Positions 9,067 through 18,172 of a DNA stretch of 52,742 bases are shown in pieces. Source of the DNA: a bacterium (GTDB lineage Bacteria; Verrucomicrobiota; Verrucomicrobiia; Limisphaerales; UBA11358); assembly GCA_021817945.1 (NCBI GenBank), contig JAKAFL010000025.1, positions 1 through 52,742 of the forward strand, in the 5' to 3' direction. Every line of letters begins with the position of its first letter. Positions within the stretch are counted from its first letter, which is position 1. The translations under genes and the position numbers were made by a program. The notes beneath the pieces are model-generated. The model saw only the letters and a list, made by a program, of their open reading frames with translations, was not told the DNA's origin and ran no database searches.

Positions 9067-11679
9067 ATGCGTCAATTAGATCGAGTCATTTTGATTTTCA
9101 CGCTGATTATTAGCAGGTTGCAGCTTTCCGCGCAGACCAACCTTCCGGATTTTTCCGTCGCCGGATTTTTCCAACTGCCGAACTGTGGACGCGAGGTTGC
9201 CTGTGCCAATCCCAACTGGCGGTTCCTGAAGCAGGATGCGCCGGGCGCTGAGAATCCCTCATTCGACGATTCCAACTGGCTGCCCGTCAATCTGCCGCAC
9301 GGCTTGGAACTGCTGCCGGCCAATGCCAGCGGCTGCATCAATTACCAAGGTCCGGCGTGGTATCGCTCGCACATCAAAATTCCGGCGGCGTGGCGTGGCA
9401 AACACATCACGCTGTATTTTGAGGCGGTCATGGGCAAGGCCAAAGTCTGGATTGACGGACGGCTGGTCGCCGAACATTTTGGCGGCTATCTGCCCATTGT
9501 TATTGACGGCACGGAGTTTTTTCAACCGGGCAAATCTTCCGTGGTCGCCGTCCGCGCCGACAACAGCGACGACGACAGCTATCCGCCCGGCAAACCGCAA
9601 TCGCTGCTGGACTTCTGCTACTTCGGCGGCATTTACCGAAATGCGTGGTTGATCGCCTCCGATGCCGTCCACATCACTGACGCCAACCAGGCCAACACCG
9701 TCGCGGGCGGAGGCGTGTTTGTGCATTGCGATGAGGCGACGGCCAGCCGCGCCGCGCTTACCGTCCGAACGGAAGTGGAAAACGCCTCGGCGAAATCGCA
9801 AAACGTGATTTTGAAAGTGTCTTTGCGTGATCCCGCCAGCAACGTCGTCGCGCGGGCGGAATCCGCTGAAACCATTTCTCCGGGAACGCGCCACACCTTT
9901 GAAAGCAAGCTAACGGCCGCGAATCCGAAGTTATGGACGCCGGATTCCCCGAAGCTTTACTCAGTGGAACTGCGGCTGGTGTCGGCAGACGGCCAGCCGC
10001 TCGACGGCGGTAGCGTGGCAGCCGGGCTGCGCACGATTGAATTTCGCGGGCATGACGGTTTTTGGCTGAACGGCCGGCCGTTCCGCGAAAAATTGATCGG
10101 CGGTAACCGGCATCAGGATTACGGCTATATCGGAAACGCGATGCCCAACAGCCTGGAGTGGCGCGATGCCGCGCTGATGCGGGGCGCGGGGTTGCGCGTT
10201 GTGCGCTGCCATTATCCGCAATCCCCGGCGTTCATGGATGCGTGCGACCGGCTGGGCATTTTTGTGATCGTATCCACGCCGGGCTGGCAATTTTGGAATG
10301 ACAAGAATCCGCTGTTTGTGGAGCGCGTCTATGACGATGTTCACAACATGGTCCGGCGTGATCGCAACCACGCATCGGTTTTTCTCTGGGAGGCGATTTT
10401 GAACGAGACTCGCTATCCGGCTTATTTTCCAGCCAAAACCCACGCCATCGTTCACGCTGAGTATCCGTATCCCGGCGCTTACACGGCCGGTGACGGCGGG
10501 TTGCCGGGCGATGGCGTGCTGGATGTGGATTACGGCGGGCCGCTGCTGGATACCAATACCGAGCACAAATGCGTGTTCCGGCGGGAGTGGGGTGATAATG
10601 TGGACGGCTGGCACACGCAAAACTCCGATGAACGGCTCGAACGCGGGCTGGGCGAGACCGCGCAACTGGTGCAAACCTGGCATCTGCTCCGGCCTGATTA
10701 CGATTTTCCGTGTTGCTACGATGACCTGTGCCGCGCGCCCGCCCAATTCGTCGGCGGCTGTCAATGGGCGTCGTTTGACTGCCAGCGCGGCGGATTTTAC
10801 GAGCCGTTCTGGGGCGGATTGTGGGACGTTTTCCGCCAGCCGAAATACAGCCGTTACGGCTTCGCCAGCCAGCGCGATCCGGCAGTGATCATTCCCGGCG
10901 CCGATTCCGGCCCGATGATTTTTGCCGCGCACGAAATGTCGCCGTTTTCACCGGGCGACATCACCGTGTTTTGCAACTGCGAGGAAGTGCGCATGACCGC
11001 CTTTGGCCAGCCGCCGGTCACACAGCGGGTTGAATGCACCGGCGGCCTGCCGCATCCGCCGGTCGTGTTCACCAACGTTTTTAGCTTCATGAAAATCAAA
11101 TCGCTGCTGCGGGACGGTAACTTCAAAAGAGCGTCCATCCGCTTTGACGGACTCATCGACGGGAAGGTCGTCGCGAGCCAGACCCTTTACGCGCCGACCG
11201 CGCCGGGACGCGTCGAGTTGAAGCTGGCGGATCAAGGCGTGCCGCTGGTGGCGGACGGCTCGGATATCATGCCGGTGGAGGCGACCATTTTGGACACGGC
11301 TGGCCACCCAAAACATTTCCGCAATGACGATCTGGTGTTCACCGTCACCGGCGAGGGCCGGATCGTCGGCGACGCGGAAATCGGCGCGAACCCGTGCCAC
11401 ACGGAATTTGGCACCGCTCCGCTGCTCATCCGCTCGACCGGCCGCCCGGGAAAGATCGTTGTGGAAGCGCGGCTGAAATTCAATGGCATCAAAACCATGA
11501 AGCCTGGACGACTGATATTTTACAGTGTTCCGGCCCGGATTCCGCTGATCCAGCCGCCGGCATTGCAAGTGGACGATGATGCCGCTGAAATCACCGCCGC
11601 CCCGGTATCTGAAAAGAATGACGCCCGCGCTTCCTCCGCAGTGTTCAAACAACAGGCCGACTTTGAGACAAAGCCCTGA
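9067..11679 (+). CDS. GH2 beta-glycosidase (beta-galactosidase-like), secreted
   Basis: Retaining exo-beta-glycosidase of 870 residues with an N-terminal signal peptide (MRQLDRVILIFTLIISRLQLSAQ). Domains in order: jelly-roll sugar-binding domain (about 40-200, with N-Y-Q-G-P-A-W-Y-R and F-E-A-V-M-G-K-A-K-V-W-I-D-G), Ig-like linker (210-325), TIM barrel (330-620) and C-terminal beta domains including an invasin/Big-like stretch. Candidate acid/base is Glu in L-W-E-A-I-L-N-E (about 447), where the usual N-E pair follows an unusual E-A-I-L; candidate nucleophile Glu in R-R-E-W-G-D (about 516). Beta-galactosidase is the commonest activity of this architecture; beta-glucuronidase cannot be excluded. 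It reads away from the GH29 gene with which it probably shares control. Confidence 0.88.
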   Translation: MRQLDRVILIFTLIISRLQLSAQTNLPDFSVAGFFQLPNCGREVACANPNWRFLKQDAPGAENPSFDDSNWLPVNLPHGLELLPANASGCINYQGPAWYRSHIKIPAAWRGKHITLYFEAVMGKAKVWIDGRLVAEHFGGYLPIVIDGTEFFQPGKSSVVAVRADNSDDDSYPPGKPQSLLDFCYFGGIYRNAWLIASDAVHITDANQANTVAGGGVFVHCDEATASRAALTVRTEVENASAKSQNVILKVSLRDPASNVVARAESAETISPGTRHTFESKLTAANPKLWTPDSPKLYSVELRLVSADGQPLDGGSVAAGLRTIEFRGHDGFWLNGRPFREKLIGGNRHQDYGYIGNAMPNSLEWRDAALMRGAGLRVVRCHYPQSPAFMDACDRLGIFVIVSTPGWQFWNDKNPLFVERVYDDVHNMVRRDRNHASVFLWEAILNETRYPAYFPAKTHAIVHAEYPYPGAYTAGDGGLPGDGVLDVDYGGPLLDTNTEHKCVFRREWGDNVDGWHTQNSDERLERGLGETAQLVQTWHLLRPDYDFPCCYDDLCRAPAQFVGGCQWASFDCQRGGFYEPFWGGLWDVFRQPKYSRYGFASQRDPAVIIPGADSGPMIFAAHEMSPFSPGDITVFCNCEEVRMTAFGQPPVTQRVECTGGLPHPPVVFTNVFSFMKIKSLLRDGNFKRASIRFDGLIDGKVVASQTLYAPTAPGRVELKLADQGVPLVADGSDIMPVEATILDTAGHPKHFRNDDLVFTVTGEGRIVGDAEIGANPCHTEFGTAPLLIRSTGRPGKIVVEARLKFNGIKTMKPGRLIFYSVPARIPLIQPPALQVDDDAAEITAAPVSEKNDARASSAVFKQQADFETKP

Positions 11680-11850
11680 TGCGAAATCGGATAATTTTTC
11701 CCTGCTGACAGACTTCCTGTCGCTGGCGCCCTTGCGTGAACGCCATAGCAGTTCGATTTGTGTCGAACGCCCACCGCACACATGCAGCACCGCCATGAAA
11801 ATCCTCCGGAGCCGATTTCGGCTGCAAAAATGCGGCGGAACGAGTTGATT

Positions 11851-14049
11851 TCAGTGGTCAGCAGTCAGATCTATCACCTCGCTGTCAAATTTTCTGGTGC
11901 AATCCGGGTTCAGTCCATCACGCATCAGCGCGGCACCGTCCAGTACTCGACCATTTTCCGGCAAGTGTGAATTTTTACCTGGGGACAAATTCACCTCGCT
12001 CACATGATAATGACCCTGCGGATCAAGGCCTGCCAGTTTCACCGACTCAGCGTTCCCGCTGCCGATTTGATAGACGAACAAAACAGAGCGGTGACAGTCG
12101 GCAGAAACATAATCGAAAGCTGATCGCTGGCCGTGGTAGGGGGAAACCAGCCGGTAAAGATCGCCCTGTTGCACAATCGGGCGCAAATCCTCCTTGTAGG
12201 GCGCCACGGCGGCGGTGGCTTCGGTGCGCTGCTGGGGAGAAAGTTTTTGCCAGTCCACGTCGAAACCGAGCGCGCCGCTCATCGCCACATCGAGCGTGAA
12301 TTTGAAAGGCCGGTTTCCCATGCGCGTCACATGTGCGGCCATGGCGCAGGCGGGATAAAAATAACTGTATCCCCATTGGATGAACACCCGGTCAAGTGGA
12401 TCGGTGCAATCACTGGGCCAAAAACTGTCGAAACGGCGCAAGGCCTCAAAGTCCACACGTCCTCCACCCCCGGCGCAAAGCATGCCCATCACGTCTGGGA
12501 AATTGGTGGCAAACCGGTCCATGTTCCCGTAGAGCGCGCGGACGTAATCAATCCACAGATGCGATTGTTCGCCCGCCGGCAAATAAGAGGATCCAGGTTG
12601 CGTGATGAACCGGTTGCAATCCCATTTCATAAAGGTGATGCCCGGATTGGACCGCAGGGTCCGGTCAATTGCCGACCAGGAAAATTCGCGTGTCGCGGGA
12701 CGGGTGAGGTCGAGGACGAGGTGGTTGCGCTGCAAATCCAGCGGGCGATGGGGTTGCGCGATGACCCAATCCGGATGCCGCTGATAAAGCTCGCTTTCGG
12801 GATTCACCATTTCCGGCTCCAGCCAGATGCCAAAACCCAAACCGCGCCCCGCCGCGGCCTTCGCCAGATACGACAAACCGTGCGGCAGTTTGCGCGGGTT
12901 CACCTGCCAGTCGCCCAGGCCCGCGTGGTCGTTGTCGCGGGGGAACCTTTCGCCGAACCAGCCATCGTCCAGTAGGAAAACCTCCGCCCCGAGGGCTTTC
13001 GCGCTGTCGAAGAGGGAGAGCAGCTTGGTTTCGTTAAAATCAAACCGCGTCGCCTCCCAATTGTTGAGCAGGACCGGACGCAGATTTTCTGGATGGCGCA
13101 AAATATATTTCCTTGCCCAGCGATGAAAATTACGGCTGACTTGCCCGGCGCCGGCGTCGCTCCAGCTCCAGAACATTTTTGGGGTCGAAAAAAGCTCGCC
13201 TGCCCTGAGATGATACGCGGAGTCAAACGGATTGATGCCCGCAAGGGTCCGGAGTCTGCCCTGCGGATTCATCTCGAAAGCGAATTGATAACTTCCCGAC
13301 CAGCCAAGGGCACCCCCATAAATCTCGCCGGTCGTCTCAGCCGCCGGACCGTTTCTGGACAAAAGAAAAACTGGTGTTCGATATTTCTGGGCGCGAACGC
13401 CAAGTTTGGAGTCCAGCACCTTGATGCCAAAGGTCAGTTTCTCCTCGGTCATTTGGGCTTCTTTCGCCCAGTCGCCATGAAACTGCGTGAGCCAATAATC
13501 GCCCGTTGGAAATTCAGGTGCGGCCGAGGCAAAGCGTTCCAGTGTCAGCGCGTTCGTCTCTTCGTGCACATATTCAGCCCATTCCTCGATGACATCCTCG
13601 GCACGATAGGTTTTGAAATTAAGGAAAACGTGAAAGGGATAATATGCGTCACGCAATTCAATCCGGGTGAGCGAAACATTGGAATCCAATTCGGAATAAT
13701 CAGATCGAACGAATTCCAAATCGGTGGACGTATTGCCATCGGCGTGCGTGACTTTCAACGCAGGCTCGAACACATAGCCATCGCCTGCCGATGGGTAAAA
13801 ATCATCATCGCGACCAGGTGTTTTTTTTGGAAGTGCAACCGCGGCGTTCGTCAAGCCAAAGCCAAGCTGATACAAATGCCGGTCGGTGCCAACCATAAGG
13901 GTGATCTGCGAGCGCGACGTTAAGATTTTAATCAGTGAGGCAGGGGACGAATCGGGAGGCTCGGCTGACTGTGCCACAAGGCGTGTCACGCCAAACATAA
14001 AACCGAACACGACAACAACATGTATTTTTCTCATCAGCCAGGTTTTCAT
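11851..14049 (-). CDS. GH36 alpha-galactosidase, secreted
   Basis: 732 residues from MKTWLMRKIHVVVVFGFMFG (14049), a signal peptide; the frame is open 22 codons further but those are charged and unlikely. GH36 layout: N-terminal beta-supersandwich, central barrel with N-N-W-E-A-T-R-F-D-F (329-338), F-L-L-D-D-G-W-F-G (358-366), F-M-K-W-D-C-N-R with nucleophile Asp near 477, and W-P-S-D-C-T-D with acid/base Asp near 547, then a C-terminal beta domain. It releases alpha-linked galactose from oligosaccharides or side chains. It is the last gene of the long minus-strand operon, 59 bp after the decayed GH29 gene. The 171 bp between its stop and the GH2 stop hold no gene. Confidence 0.92.
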   Translation of the reverse strand: MKTWLMRKIHVVVVFGFMFGVTRLVAQSAEPPDSSPASLIKILTSRSQITLMVGTDRHLYQLGFGLTNAAVALPKKTPGRDDDFYPSAGDGYVFEPALKVTHADGNTSTDLEFVRSDYSELDSNVSLTRIELRDAYYPFHVFLNFKTYRAEDVIEEWAEYVHEETNALTLERFASAAPEFPTGDYWLTQFHGDWAKEAQMTEEKLTFGIKVLDSKLGVRAQKYRTPVFLLSRNGPAAETTGEIYGGALGWSGSYQFAFEMNPQGRLRTLAGINPFDSAYHLRAGELFSTPKMFWSWSDAGAGQVSRNFHRWARKYILRHPENLRPVLLNNWEATRFDFNETKLLSLFDSAKALGAEVFLLDDGWFGERFPRDNDHAGLGDWQVNPRKLPHGLSYLAKAAAGRGLGFGIWLEPEMVNPESELYQRHPDWVIAQPHRPLDLQRNHLVLDLTRPATREFSWSAIDRTLRSNPGITFMKWDCNRFITQPGSSYLPAGEQSHLWIDYVRALYGNMDRFATNFPDVMGMLCAGGGGRVDFEALRRFDSFWPSDCTDPLDRVFIQWGYSYFYPACAMAAHVTRMGNRPFKFTLDVAMSGALGFDVDWQKLSPQQRTEATAAVAPYKEDLRPIVQQGDLYRLVSPYHGQRSAFDYVSADCHRSVLFVYQIGSGNAESVKLAGLDPQGHYHVSEVNLSPGKNSHLPENGRVLDGAALMRDGLNPDCTRKFDSEVIDLTADH

Positions 14050-14108
14050 CTTAATACAATTTCGACTATTTTTTCTTCGTATTCCGCTATTGTTTTTTAA
14101 TGCCTCGA

Positions 14109-14957
14109 TTAACACTTCGTGGTGATGGTCTGGTCAGGATTCACGTTTAACCCGAAAAGCGAAATCGAAAGCGTCAAGATGCGGCAAGATGCGGGAGCGG
14201 AAACTCTTCGGAAAAATCGAAACCATACCCAAAGTGTGGTTTTTTCAAAGGATTTGCGCCCAGTAGATTGACGCAGATTGGGCTTTTGAAATTCGCTTTT
14301 AGGATTTAAGGCTTGTTCGTTACCACCGGTTTCCGGTGTGATGTTTTGTCTCTCTGCGGTGATGCCCAATATCACAAAGGAGGTCCGAGTCATTCCGTCA
14401 GTGTGCAGGCCCCAGTCGGGCGGCTTGTGATAAAAGCCGGCGCGCAAGCCCGTCTCACGCACGTTTTCAAAATACCCAGCTACGAAATCGCGGTGCGCTT
14501 CCAAGTTGGCAGCGGTGGACGCATTGGTGCCGTCGGCGAACAGCGCAAATCCGACGTGATGCAGCGATGTGAGCACTGGATAATTCATACGGGCGAACAG
14601 GGCGGGCTCGTCCCGCGACCCGGGCCTGAAATGGGTTGGATGGAAATCGTTCGCCAATCTGGCGTATTCCTCCGCCGGTATATTCCCGTTCCACTTTATC
14701 CATTGATCGCCGGCAGGAATGGTATTAAACCCGCAGTGTGTGAAACCCTCAACTGTCGTTTCGAACCGCGATTGGACTCGATTATTTGCGCTTTTGGAGG
14801 TTGGTGTGGCTAAAATCGCACCAGCACCATTTGCGCTGACTACGCATAGGAGGAGAACGGCTAGCACACGCAAATGATGGGATTTCGTTAAGAATAGTTT
14901 GCCAGAAAAATGCTCATTCTTTAAGTCCACAAAAATCAAACTGACCTTTCCACTCAT
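14109..14957 (-). pseudogene. Decayed GH29 fucosidase ending in a dispersed repeat
   Basis: The frame begins in an ATGA overlap with the GH78 stop and has a signal peptide (LRVLAVLLLCVVSANG). About 130 residues then match the N-terminal GH29 barrel: Q-W-I-K-W-N-G-N-I-P-A-E-E-Y-A-R-L-A and L-H-H-V-G-F-A-L-F, L-R-A-G-F-Y-H-K-P-P-D-W. Key motifs are damaged: F-G-M-F-I-H-W-G is replaced by an unrelated stretch, and H-H-D-G-F reads H-H-V-G-F. The nucleophile half of the protein is gone. The final 60 codons and the stop come from a small repeat that also occurs at 28348-28518. Nearest intact relative in the window is the GH29 gene at 2711-4075. It should have no fucosidase activity. Confidence 0.85.
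14151..14308. repeat. Small dispersed repeat with terminal inverted repeats, copy 1
   Basis: About 158 bp that align along their whole length with 28348-28518. Ends are imperfect inverted repeats: GAAAAGCGAAATCGAAAG on the left and, read on the other strand, TAAAAGCGAATTTCAAAAG on the right. Inside is a 10-bp tandem duplication, CAAGATGCGG twice (14174-14193). No protein is encoded by the element itself. The size, palindromic ends and two scattered copies fit a MITE-like or REP-like non-autonomous element. It forms the 3' end of the decayed GH29 frame. Confidence 0.7.
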
Positions 14958-17900
14958 CGTTCTTGTATATTTGATGCGGGCAAGTCGGCGACAAAATGGT
15001 ATTTGCCCGCCCCCACGGCGTAAACGACAGCGCCGCCTTCATGTCGGAGAAATTTCACCCCGTTTGACGTGCCCGCAGGTTTCCCGGATTCGCTGACGGA
15101 CGCTTCGTTTCGGACCGGAAGATAAACCGTGGCGCTGGTGTTCGCTGGAATGGTGGCGTCGAGCGTGAAATTTCCGGCGCTAATTTTCCAGTCGCTGACA
15201 ATTTTCCCGTGGATGGACTGGTAACTGCCGCGTGCCCAAACCAGGCCGGTGGCCGGGTCGGGTTGCGGGGCCAGGATGAAATGTTTAAAGCCCGGCCCGG
15301 CGGGATCGGGACGGATGCCGAGGACGGATTGATAAAACCACAGGCCGATCGCGCCGCCACACGCCGGCATCTGCGCTCCACCGCCGCGCCAGTCTTCAGC
15401 CAGAACGCCGTCGTGGATCAAGGTTTTCCAACCCGGAAAAGATTGCTGGTTTACGATTCTATTTCCGAGCGCCGTGTCATTGAAATCAATCAGGTCGTGA
15501 AGCAGAAACGGCAACCCGACAAAGCCGACGCCGAGATGGTTGTTGCACGCGTGAATGGCGTCCAGCAGGCGTTGGTGTGTGAGTTCGCGCGTGGCGGGTG
15601 GCACCATGTCCAAGCCGAGTGCCAATGCCTGCGGTGCCTGGTTGGACGGATTGATTCCATATAAGCCGGTTTGGAAATTGAGGTGCTTGGCGTTGTAACG
15701 ATTTTTAATTTCACTGGCAAGCTTTGCGTATTTGGAAGCGTCATCTTGCTTTCCGAGCAGGTTGGCGCTCTGGCTGACGATGGACGCGTAAAAAGACCAC
15801 GCCGGCATATCCAGCAGCACGGCGGGAACGCCAGATCGGCCTTCAAACGGACTTTGCCAGTCGCCCGCGCCGAGCCAGTTTAACATCTTTTCCTGTGCTT
15901 CGGCGGAATGGGTGTTGCCGGTGTTCAGATACGGATAATCATTCCAGCCGCGCTCCGAACCGCTGGTGGTCAGTTTGCCGAGAAAGTCCACATAACGGCG
16001 CATGGTTTCGTAGCTCTCCGCGAGAATGCGGCGGTTGCCGTAGTATTGATAATGCTGCCAGGGCAGAAGCACCACCACGCCGCTCCACCATGGTGAATTC
16101 CAGTCATAAACCTGCCTGCCAACCACCGGTTCGATGCTGCCGAGGTACCCAGAATCATCCTGGTTGTCGGCAAAATCAAACCACCATTTGCGATAGATGC
16201 CCGCGACGTCAGTCAGATATGCCGCAGTCTCGAACATTCCCTGCACGTCTTGCGTCCAACCCTGTTTTTCCCGTTGCGGATCCATTGGTTGGTCGCCGTC
16301 GTAATTTTTGTGAGTGCGCAGCAGTGCGTCGTAAATACGATTTAAAAACGGGTTGGAGCATTCAAAGTTGCCGGCCAATTTCAGGTCGGCATGGACAAGC
16401 AGGATTTTCACGTCATCTCGTTTCAGTGGTTGGTCCAGTCCTTGCACTTCGAGGTCGAGCGGGCCGGAGAGATACATGAATCGTGGTTGTAGCACGGACG
16501 GGCCGTTGGTTGCCAGTACGAATATGAGTGGCGGCGCGTTATAACCCGGCGCATGGCCAAGTAACGTGATGGTCTGGCCGGCCTTGCCATTGACTTTCAA
16601 CTGCGGCCAGCCGGTGCTCAAGGTTTTGAAATAGGCATGGTTGCCGGTCACGCGGTCGGGCTTGAGTTCGCCAACTATACGGATGGGCGGTCCCATCGGT
16701 GCAACCAGTGTGCCGCCGAGGGCGGTGGTCGTTGCCACTTTCGTCCAGGATGAATCGTCATAACCGGGACAGTCCCAGCCCGGCTTGTCTGCTTTGCGAT
16801 TTTCAAAATACCTGCCGTAGGTATCGTTGAATTCGATTGTACTCCGCGACCATTTCCAACTGACGTCCGAGTTGATGGTTCGGCGCGTGCCGTTGGCAAA
16901 TTCAATCTCAGTTTGAATCAAGACTCGCGGCGGGCCAAGGCCAAAAAAACGCTGGCCGAAACCGCGTGCCGGGGTGCTGAAGAAACCGTTGCCGAGGGTC
17001 GCGCCGATGACGTTTTCGCCGCTAGCCAGCAGAGCGGTCACATCCCGCGTCAAATAAACCACTCGCTTCGTATAATCTGTAAACGGCGGACCAAGCACTT
17101 CATCGGTCACCGTCCGCCCGTTGATGGTCACGTCGGCCATGCCGAGCGCTGCCACATACAAAGTGGCGCGTTTGACTGGTTGCTGGATTGTAAAAGACTT
17201 CCGTAACCACGGCGCGGTGGGCAATGGACACGTGTTAGGCGGCGCCTGACCGCCTTCGCCCGCCGAAGGCATGCCGTCCACGAGGAATGGCGCATGGCCG
17301 GAGTCCCATTGCGTGCCGTTTTCGCGCGTGGGCCGCATCAACGCCACGTTCGTACCGCCGGAGATCACTTCCATCTGCCGCACCACCACCTTGCCTTTGG
17401 CCGAACGCCCCGTTAGCCAGAGCCGGACATGACTCACGTTGGAGTTCGCCACGGGAAAATCCTGCCAGCCGGGATGGCTGATTTTCAAATGTGTCGCAGT
17501 CTCATCCACGAGCAACTGCGGATTTTCAAACTGCATATTGTCCGCGCCCAAAACTTTGAACGCCGACGGCGCGGTGTTGGTGTCCGCGAAAAAGAGCCGG
17601 ATGGAATCAATCGTATGCGCCGCGCCCAAATCCACATCTGCCCAGCCGCCGGGTGAAACGATCAGTCCGGGCGGGCGCAAATTGGGTGGCACAAACCATT
17701 TTGAGGCAGTGATCCATTTTGCCGACCAGTCTCCCGGTTGCAGCAAACCCATTGTCCAAGAAGCGAGCGGACTCCACTCCGAAACTTTTCCCGATTGATC
17801 CCAAATGCGCACTTTCCAAAAACACTCCGCACGTGATGCCAGCTTTGTGCCGTTGTAGGCCACGTTCACATTTTCATCAGAATATACTTTGCCGCTATCC

Positions 17901-18172
17901 CAAAAATCTCCTTGATTTCTGGCAAGACACTCGGGATTTGATGCCACCAGAATTTGGTAAGCGGTCTGGCGCTCGCCGCGAACGGCGGAATCAATCAGCC
18001 AGCTTAATTGCGGTTGCGCCTCCCCAAGGCCAATTGGATTTTGTCGGCCTTCGCAGCACAGGTCCGACACTGATGCCGCCGGCAGATGTGCGGCATACGC
18101 AAACAGAGTGGCTACAACGGCAGTGATGCCGGCACTTGCTTTTAAATGAAATAAATTGGATTGAGAAATCAT
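14954..18172 (-). CDS. GH78 alpha-L-rhamnosidase with inserted discoidin-like domain, secreted
   Basis: 1,072-residue inverting alpha-L-rhamnosidase. Signal peptide (residues 1-33, ending AAHLPAAS). N-terminal fibronectin-like part (40-150, Y-Q-I-L-V-A-S, W-K-V-R-I-W-D), then an F5/8 type C (discoidin-like) domain at about 165-280, then the GH78 beta-sandwich (W-L-R-K-S-F, Y-V-A-A-L-G, V-T-I-N-G) and (alpha/alpha)6 barrel. The catalytic-site motif D-G-D-Q-P-M-D-P-Q-R-E-K-Q-G-W lies at 625-639, followed by acidic residues in V-Q-G-M-F-E-T. It would release terminal rhamnose from rhamnogalacturonan side chains or glycosides. Start and stop each overlap neighbours by ATGA, so the gene is translationally coupled to the (alpha/alpha)6 hydrolase before it and the decayed GH29 after it. 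Confidence 0.92.
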   Translation of the reverse strand: MISQSNLFHLKASAGITAVVATLFAYAAHLPAASVSDLCCEGRQNPIGLGEAQPQLSWLIDSAVRGERQTAYQILVASNPECLARNQGDFWDSGKVYSDENVNVAYNGTKLASRAECFWKVRIWDQSGKVSEWSPLASWTMGLLQPGDWSAKWITASKWFVPPNLRPPGLIVSPGGWADVDLGAAHTIDSIRLFFADTNTAPSAFKVLGADNMQFENPQLLVDETATHLKISHPGWQDFPVANSNVSHVRLWLTGRSAKGKVVVRQMEVISGGTNVALMRPTRENGTQWDSGHAPFLVDGMPSAGEGGQAPPNTCPLPTAPWLRKSFTIQQPVKRATLYVAALGMADVTINGRTVTDEVLGPPFTDYTKRVVYLTRDVTALLASGENVIGATLGNGFFSTPARGFGQRFFGLGPPRVLIQTEIEFANGTRRTINSDVSWKWSRSTIEFNDTYGRYFENRKADKPGWDCPGYDDSSWTKVATTTALGGTLVAPMGPPIRIVGELKPDRVTGNHAYFKTLSTGWPQLKVNGKAGQTITLLGHAPGYNAPPLIFVLATNGPSVLQPRFMYLSGPLDLEVQGLDQPLKRDDVKILLVHADLKLAGNFECSNPFLNRIYDALLRTHKNYDGDQPMDPQREKQGWTQDVQGMFETAAYLTDVAGIYRKWWFDFADNQDDSGYLGSIEPVVGRQVYDWNSPWWSGVVVLLPWQHYQYYGNRRILAESYETMRRYVDFLGKLTTSGSERGWNDYPYLNTGNTHSAEAQEKMLNWLGAGDWQSPFEGRSGVPAVLLDMPAWSFYASIVSQSANLLGKQDDASKYAKLASEIKNRYNAKHLNFQTGLYGINPSNQAPQALALGLDMVPPATRELTHQRLLDAIHACNNHLGVGFVGLPFLLHDLIDFNDTALGNRIVNQQSFPGWKTLIHDGVLAEDWRGGGAQMPACGGAIGLWFYQSVLGIRPDPAGPGFKHFILAPQPDPATGLVWARGSYQSIHGKIVSDWKISAGNFTLDATIPANTSATVYLPVRNEASVSESGKPAGTSNGVKFLRHEGGAVVYAVGAGKYHFVADLPASNIQER

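Noticed and set aside
12133..12975. 280-codon plus-strand frame
   Set aside because: Antisense to the GH36 gene; no recognisable protein features.
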